Origin: Candidatus Omnitrophota bacterium
GTDB taxonomy: Bacteria; Omnitrophota; Gorgyraeia; 2-01-FULL-45-10
NCBI GenBank assembly: GCA_041650805.1
Contig: JBAZKM010000001.1
Location: forward strand, 193,501 to 257,500
Direction: 5' to 3'
DNA: 64,000 nt
Shown here: piece after piece, positions 59,405-64,000 of the stretch
Layout: every line of letters begins with the position of its first letter
Position numbering within the stretch: position 1 is the stretch's first letter
Notes under the pieces: model-generated
What the model saw: only the letters and a program-made list of their open reading frames with translations
Told to the model about the DNA's origin: nothing
Database searches by the model: none
Position numbers and translations under genes: made by a program

Positions 59405-61005
59405 AGGTCTCTACCTCCTTTCGCCTCTCCCGGAGCATCCTCCAGTACGAGGACGAGCAGTTTTGGGACAAAATTCCATTCCCGCGCCATATAACTTAGA
59501 CCGATATCGGGCATCTTCCTGGGCGTATATCCGGCCTTAAGGGCGGCGTAATAGGTATGACAGTCATCTCTATTTATGACCAGGGACCTGAAATGCCTTA
59601 TAGCCGCCAGCCCGGAGATCCCTCCCCCATACAGCTTTTTGAACTGCAGGTGCGCCAGGGCGTCGAAGATCACGACGGGATATTCGCCGTTCGTCGAATA
59701 CCACGGGAGATCGAAGGGGTATATGTTGTTAAAGAGGGGCTTCGGGAGAGTATCGAAGTACTGACCCAGCGATCTCTTTTGCCTGTGCTCCTCTTTTGTG
59801 GCCAGGGCCAGGCAGCCGATCTTATTGAAAAATATGAGCTGGGCCGCCGGGAATACGGCCATGCATAAGATGAGAGACGTTGCGGCTACCGCGGCCTTCG
59901 ATCGTATAGCGCCCTCTTTCATGGAGACCATCGCGGAGAGCAGCACGGACGAGAGCGTCGACGCGACTATGGAGGCCTCGATGAGCTGGTTCCTGTTGGT
60001 CCCTATGAGCGTAAGCGCATAACCGCTGCCCGCCAGGGCGATAACGGCCATGTACACCAGCGGGACAAGGCGCTGACGGAAGACGCGCTCGAACCCTATC
60101 TTGTCAAAACCGCCGCTCCTGTGTATAACGAGAAGAAGATACGGCCAGAATGCCCAGAAGAAAGGGCTGACAAGCAAGCCTCTTGATATCATATACAGGA
60201 AATGCGCCAGGGAAGGGTTCTGCCCCAGGTTCGCCGCAACGGTGTTGATCTTATAGTTGTCGCCTCCTATAAGAAAGACCGCCATCACCATCAAAGACCA
60301 TGGGACGGCCAATTCCAGCGATCGTCTCCAGTCCCTTTTTTGGACCAGCAGGTACAGGACCGTCCCGGCGAATATCCATATATATGACTGTTTGAAAGAC
60401 CACGCGAGGAAGAAGAGTACCGAAGCGGCCAGGATCTTCCGGGCAGAATTTTCGTCGTATCCGCGCAGGAATATAAAAAACGCCGATACGGCGAGTGCCG
60501 CGGCGGGTATATCGGGACGGGTCGTCATAGCCCACCATCCCGTGATATGCGTGCCGAACCATACTATGAACGCGATAATACCGAAAAATACCCTGCTTGC
60601 CGGGTTATCGTAAGGACGCGCCAGGTAACACATCAGGCGCCAGTGCATGAAAGAACCGAATACGGCGAACGACAACGTCAATAACTTCCCGTGAAGAAGT
60701 ATCCCGGAATTAGTTATATTGAAGACCGAGAGGACGGCCGCATAAAAGAAGTAGAAGAGGTAATTATATCCTGTCAGGCCATAGAAGATGGCGTCGGGGT
60801 ATTCATACAGCGGGAACCCTCTCTGGACCTTCCAGATGCCGTACACATGGAGCTCTTCATCTCCGACGGTCCTGAAGAGGTCCCAATATTCAAGTACAGA
60901 GAGTAACCTTACGGCGAAGACGGCCAGGGAGAGCAAAAAGACGATTGCGGCGGCTATCAGGACATACTTCATGGGACCCACTTTATGATCTACCCTAACG
61001 TTCAT
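59401..61005 (-). CDS. Polytopic membrane protein, GT-C-like glycosyltransferase
   Basis: 534 residues from the ATG at 61005 (a GTG at 61026 would add 7). At least ten hydrophobic helices through residue about 400 and a soluble C-terminal part. A charged first loop after helix 1 (RTVGDEELHVYGIWKVQRGFPLYEYPD) is placed like the catalytic Asp/Glu loop of GT-C enzymes such as ArnT. It probably takes sugar from the lipid carrier made by the neighbouring family 2 enzyme and adds it to a surface molecule. The family is inferred from topology. Confidence 0.7.
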   Translation of the reverse strand: MNVRVDHKVGPMKYVLIAAAIVFLLSLAVFAVRLLSVLEYWDLFRTVGDEELHVYGIWKVQRGFPLYEYPDAIFYGLTGYNYLFYFFYAAVLSVFNITNSGILLHGKLLTLSFAVFGSFMHWRLMCYLARPYDNPASRVFFGIIAFIVWFGTHITGWWAMTTRPDIPAAALAVSAFFIFLRGYDENSARKILAASVLFFLAWSFKQSYIWIFAGTVLYLLVQKRDWRRSLELAVPWSLMVMAVFLIGGDNYKINTVAANLGQNPSLAHFLYMISRGLLVSPFFWAFWPYLLLVIHRSGGFDKIGFERVFRQRLVPLVYMAVIALAGSGYALTLIGTNRNQLIEASIVASTLSSVLLSAMVSMKEGAIRSKAAVAATSLILCMAVFPAAQLIFFNKIGCLALATKEEHRQKRSLGQYFDTLPKPLFNNIYPFDLPWYSTNGEYPVVIFDALAHLQFKKLYGGGISGLAAIRHFRSLVINRDDCHTYYAALKAGYTPRKMPDIGLSYMAREWNFVPKLLVLVLEDAPGEAKGGRDL

Positions 61006-61018
61006 GATCCATGCACCC

Positions 61019-61408
61019 TTACTCACCCCGCGTCTTGGACTCTATCGCTTTCTCGACCGAAGCCAGCAGGCGGTCCGGATCCACCGGTTTTACGAGATAA
61101 TCGACCACGCCCAGTTTGTATGCCTTTTTTTTGTCCGTATCTTTATCCAGGGCAGAGAGTATGATGATGGGTATCCCGATGCCCTGCGGGTCCCTGTCAA
61201 GCATCTCGCAGACCTCCATGCCTCCTATATCCGGTATAAGGAGATCGAGCAGTATGAGATCGGGTCTGAATTTATGGACCCTCGACAGGATATCCCTGGT
61301 GTCGGCGAGGACCGCGACTTCATACTTACCGGTATTCTCGAGACGCATGCGTATCATATCCGCAAAATCTACCTCGTCATCCACCATCAGTATCTTCCGC
61401 TTTTCCAT
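61019..61408 (-). CDS. Stand-alone CheY-like response regulator (second copy)
   Basis: 129 residues, receiver only. Acidic pair VDDEVDFADM, phosphorylated Asp in LILLDLLIPDIGG (near 55), Ser in IILSAL and Lys in LVKPVD (near 111). Similar to the receiver at 7224, including the phrase GVVDY-(F/L)-(I/V)-KP. No kinase is near. Follows the DUF4412-like gene and precedes the glycosyltransferase pair. Confidence 0.92.
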   Translation of the reverse strand: MEKRKILMVDDEVDFADMIRMRLENTGKYEVAVLADTRDILSRVHKFRPDLILLDLLIPDIGGMEVCEMLDRDPQGIGIPIIILSALDKDTDKKKAYKLGVVDYLVKPVDPDRLLASVEKAIESKTRGE

Positions 61409-61433
61409 ATCTACCCCTGCGTTCTATCCAGTA

Positions 61434-62006
61434 TCATTCCCGCATCCCTTTCATCATATCCGATATATCCGGCATTGCGAACTTCTGGTACCCGGACGGT
61501 ATCTCGAATAACGAATCGTCCTGGGCCCCTACCATAAGGTTCCGGTATTCCACCGACCAGCTCCCGTCTTCGGCGGCCGTCTTCAGGGGGATGCCGGAAA
61601 CCGGGTCGATCCACTGGAATACGGTTGCCCGGCCTTCCTTCGACGTATAGACGATCAGGTATTTGTCCGTCATCTTGCCGTCGACGGTATCTTTGCCGAC
61701 AAGCGTGCGCTCCATCTCGCCCGGCATCTTTTCGGTGGCCCCGGCTATCCTCTCGGGATCGAGCTTCTGCTCCATATACATATTCTGCTGCGGCATAAGC
61801 ACCCATGCCACATCCTTATCCATCCTCGTTATCGTAACGGCGCCTGCCATATCCATGCGCACCTTGTCTTTGGCGGCGAATATCTTTCCTGTAAAACTAC
61901 CCGCCCTGGTCGTACTGACCATGTCGGCGGAAAAATCGAGAGCCAGCGCCGCAGTGGAACAGGCCGCGCTGACCAGTATTCCCATAAAGATCAATGCCTT
62001 TTTCAT
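61434..62006 (-). CDS. DUF4412-like periplasmic protein
   Basis: 190 residues with a signal peptide (about 1-22). Antiparallel beta pattern (DFSADMVSTTRAGSFTGKIFAAKDKVRMDMAGAVTITRMD; VAWVLMPQQNMYMEQKL; KYLIVYTSKEGRATVFQWIDPVSGIPLKT) matches the LolA-like fold of DUF4412 proteins, which may bind lipoproteins or lipids. Function unknown. GGAGGGAGAG precedes the ATG. Confidence 0.75.
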   Translation of the reverse strand: MKKALIFMGILVSAACSTAALALDFSADMVSTTRAGSFTGKIFAAKDKVRMDMAGAVTITRMDKDVAWVLMPQQNMYMEQKLDPERIAGATEKMPGEMERTLVGKDTVDGKMTDKYLIVYTSKEGRATVFQWIDPVSGIPLKTAAEDGSWSVEYRNLMVGAQDDSLFEIPSGYQKFAMPDISDMMKGMRE

Positions 62007-62045
62007 CTCTCCCTCCAGTTATCCGTTTCGACCCCAACCGCCTTA

Positions 62046-62402
62046 TTATCTGCTCTTGCCCCTGACGGGTATGCCTTTAGCCCGCAGTTCGTCGGTCTTC
62101 TCTTTGGAACATTTCATACACAGGAACTTGGGTTTTGAGTCGCTCTTGTCATAACCGGCGGTCTTCACCAGCCGCCACAGGCGCGAGACCGCACCGCACT
62201 GGTCGCATTTGCCTTCTTTTATATGCCATACCTCGACCGCCTTGGATGTAAAAATGAATTTGTCCACCCAGAAGAATATGGCGCCCCCGATCAGATTTGC
62301 TATGACCGTTGCCTTCAGGCTTGTGCCTAAATTCTTCACCACAAGCCATAATATGGGGGTGCTCAGCTGCCACCGTATAAGATACAGCACAAATCTTCTC
62401 AT
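62046..62402 (-). CDS. Two-helix membrane protein with zinc-ribbon-like tail
   Basis: 118 residues. Two hydrophobic segments (about 3-22 and 32-51; KATVIANLIGGAIFFWVDKFIFTS) resemble the C-terminal half of GtrA-like proteins. A tail follows with CDQC (about 66-69) and CMKC (about 95-98), likely a zinc ribbon. The last residues are basic. The stop precedes the DUF4412-like gene; the start overlaps the macrodomain gene stop by four bases. Function unknown. Confidence 0.65.
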   Translation of the reverse strand: MRRFVLYLIRWQLSTPILWLVVKNLGTSLKATVIANLIGGAIFFWVDKFIFTSKAVEVWHIKEGKCDQCGAVSRLWRLVKTAGYDKSDSKPKFLCMKCSKEKTDELRAKGIPVRGKSR

Positions 62403-62911
62403 CTTACTTTCCTCATCTCCGTTTTATATGTATTATATGTCTTCTGATCGAAACATACAAATAGAACCTTATCTATCTCCCTGTTCACCGACAGGAATTC
62501 TCTCACCGTCTTGACTGCTATGCGGGCGGCTCTTTCTGGCGGGAAGGCGTACGCCCCGGTGCTTATCGCGGGAAATGCTATCGTCCTGATGCCGTTCTCC
62601 TTCGCTATACGGAGGGAATTCGAATAACAGCTTGCGAGAAGCGCGACTTCGTTCGTATTGCCGCCGTGCCACACCGGCCCGACAGCGTGTATAACGAATC
62701 TGGCGGGGAGACCATATCCTCCGGTCAGTTTCGCCTCTCCGGTCCTGCATCCCCCGAGCCCCGCACATTCCCTGAGAAGGTCCGGGCCTGCGGCCCTGTG
62801 GATAGCACCGTCGACACCGCCGCCGCCCAAGAGCGAGGTATTCGCGGCGTTCACTATCGCGTCGACCTTCTCTTTGGTTATGTCACCCAGCACTACCTCT
62901 ATCCTTGCCAT
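62399..62911 (-). CDS. Macrodomain protein, O-acetyl-ADP-ribose deacetylase-like
   Basis: 170 residues, MacroD type: VVLGDITKEKVDAIVNAANTSLLGGGGVDGAIHRAAG (about 6-42), CRTGEAKLTGGYGLPARFVIHAVGPVW and TIAFPAISTGAYAFPPERAARIA. The Asn-Ala-Ala-Asn and GGGGVDGAI loops bind ADP-ribose. It should remove ADP-ribose or acetyl groups from targets, or O-acetyl-ADP-ribose. Three bases after the radical SAM gene stop. Confidence 0.93.
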   Translation of the reverse strand: MARIEVVLGDITKEKVDAIVNAANTSLLGGGGVDGAIHRAAGPDLLRECAGLGGCRTGEAKLTGGYGLPARFVIHAVGPVWHGGNTNEVALLASCYSNSLRIAKENGIRTIAFPAISTGAYAFPPERAARIAVKTVREFLSVNREIDKVLFVCFDQKTYNTYKTEMRKVR

Positions 62912-62913
62912 CT

Positions 62914-64000
62914 CTATCCCGCGCCGTTCACGATACGGGACTCGGCTCCCCCGGATCTCGGCTTCACCAGAGAAAGCATTACATTAAAAGCCGTCCTCAT
63001 TATCGTAATCATGCCAAAACGCCTTAAGGCAGGCATCCACCTCCACCAGCAGGAATAGATCCTCAAAAGCGCTTTCCGCTGTATATCGACCAGTTCCTGC
63101 GCCCGCATGCCGTTTACCTCCATCACCGCCGAACCGTAACGCTGGAACTTCCGGAAACTCCGCTCGATCAGTTTAAGCCCGTATTCGCCGCGTTCCGCCA
63201 TCTTCAGCATCTCGGTGCCGGGATAAGGAACGGCGACGTTCAGGGTAACATGCTGTATCTCCCTGTGCGCGCACAGATACCGGACGGTCCCTCTGATGCT
63301 TTCGCGGGTATCGCCGGGGAGCCCGATGATCACCGAGTTGGTCGTTTCGATCCCAAGGCGGTTATTTATCCTGTTCGCGTCAATATATGACCCCATGGGG
63401 ATATCTTTTTTTATGATCTTCCTGATCTTTTCATCGACGCTCTCCAACCCGAAGCTCATGCGTATAAGACCGCACTCCTTAAGCCGTATGGCCATCTCCT
63501 CGTCCCATAGGTCCGCGCGCGAGCTGCCCTCGAAGGTAAATTTCAACCCGTGCTCTTGTATGGCATCGCATAATCGCATGATATACCCTCTGTCGAGCGT
63601 CAATATGTCATCGATAAAATAGATATGCTCGGCCCCGTACCGGTTGACGATGCTGTCAAGCTCGGCGATAACGTTACCGATGCTCCGCCTCCTCACCACT
63701 TTGCCATACAGGTCGCTCGCGCAGAAGACGCACGAAAACGGGCACCCGCGCGACATCTGGACCGACGTGTAGCGCCTGGTGCCATGCGGTGTGCCTAAAA
63801 GATAGAGATCATTCTTGAGCAGTTCCCTGTCCGGAAGGGGCGCGGCATCGAGATCCGTAAGGATGGGCGCGGCGCCTTTATAGAGTATCCTGCCGCGGTC
63901 GGTCATCATGACGCCGGGGACTTCCGGATTCCGGTTGCCGTTCCCGACCTGCCCGAGAAATGAAGCGAACGTCGTTTCGCATTCGCCGATCACGGCATAG
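62914..64000 (-). CDS. Radical SAM protein, B12-binding type (partial, N-terminus beyond window)
   Basis: 362 codons are visible; the frame stays open to the window edge and starts in the end of a cobalamin-binding domain (YAVIGECETTFASFL). The radical SAM core has SRGCPFSCVFCASDLYG (CxxxCxxC), IYFIDDILTLDRGYI and FGLESVDEKIRKIIKKDI. The C-terminal 90 residues are of the Elp3/DUF4070-like tail found in B12-dependent methylases (BchE/P-methylase group). Likely a methyltransferase or cyclase for a lipid or natural product; the substrate is unknown. Confidence 0.9.
   Translation of the reverse strand, partial: YAVIGECETTFASFLGQVGNGNRNPEVPGVMMTDRGRILYKGAAPILTDLDAAPLPDRELLKNDLYLLGTPHGTRRYTSVQMSRGCPFSCVFCASDLYGKVVRRRSIGNVIAELDSIVNRYGAEHIYFIDDILTLDRGYIMRLCDAIQEHGLKFTFEGSSRADLWDEEMAIRLKECGLIRMSFGLESVDEKIRKIIKKDIPMGSYIDANRINNRLGIETTNSVIIGLPGDTRESIRGTVRYLCAHREIQHVTLNVAVPYPGTEMLKMAERGEYGLKLIERSFRKFQRYGSAVMEVNGMRAQELVDIQRKALLRIYSCWWRWMPALRRFGMITIMRTAFNVMLSLVKPRSGGAESRIVNGAG

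Overview
The window is about 64 kb of a bacterial chromosome of medium GC. Every one of the roughly 64 protein genes and both tRNA genes that I can support reads on the minus strand. LpxA, a beta-barrel outer-membrane protein, a lipoprotein and many signal peptides point to a Gram-negative (diderm) cell. The mix of a PAC2-family protein, a TIGR04073-type exosortase-associated protein, pyruvate phosphate dikinase, GuaB3, glycine-zipper proteins and stand-alone receiver proteins, with heavy use of the isoleucine codon ATA, looks most like Candidatus Omnitrophota (Omnitrophica/OP3) or a neighbouring uncultured PVC-type lineage. That placement is inference. No phage, insertion sequence, CRISPR array or rRNA is visible.

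Layout, in + coordinates (transcription runs from high to low numbers). 1-4.8 kb: AsmA-like protein (cut by the window edge), PAC2 protein, nuclease, glycine-zipper protein and FAD-linked oxidase. 4.8-10.5 kb: a cNMP/ParA-like/patatin fusion, TIGR04073 protein, CheY-like receiver, second glycine-zipper protein, inositol monophosphatase, flavoprotein and ferredoxin. 10.5-16.3 kb: EF-Tu domain II-like protein, endonuclease III-like glycosylase, HEAT protein, LpxA, HAMP protein, DUF3047 protein and porin. 16.6-19.7 kb: PHP phosphoesterase, tRNA-Arg(CCU) preceded by a hairpin-rich array of partial tRNA copies, and two SGNH hydrolases. 19.7-32.6 kb: apt, sigma factor, ppdK, glyQS, recO, dgkA-PAP2, ybeY, phoH, aspS, hisS and HU. 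32.7-43.6 kb: dnaE, guaB3, groES-groEL with a CIRCE operator, coaX, birA and uvrB. 43.6-55.3 kb: one tightly overlapped run, hom-thrC-(proposed homoserine kinase)-lysC-cimA-ACT protein-valS-glycosyltransferase-nadC. 55.3-64 kb: tRNA-Pro(GGG), gpsA, SemiSWEET, rluB, a 51-residue protein, a second EF-Tu domain II-like protein, two membrane glycosyltransferases, a second CheY-like receiver, a DUF4412-like protein, a macrodomain protein and a radical SAM protein cut by the edge.

The clearest unexplained signal is a set of small dispersed repeats built on 7-bp (one class 8-bp) periods, often palindromic. They fill most gaps between genes, supply the last codons or stops of some genes, and sit in frame inside valS (twice), thrC, nadC and an EF-Tu domain II-like gene, where they add low-complexity peptides to otherwise conserved enzymes. 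The 8-bp class forms a true element of about 78 bp with three near-identical copies, one inverted. A second notable signal is the array of tRNA-Arg 5'-end copies and hairpins between a strong promoter and the intact tRNA-Arg gene.
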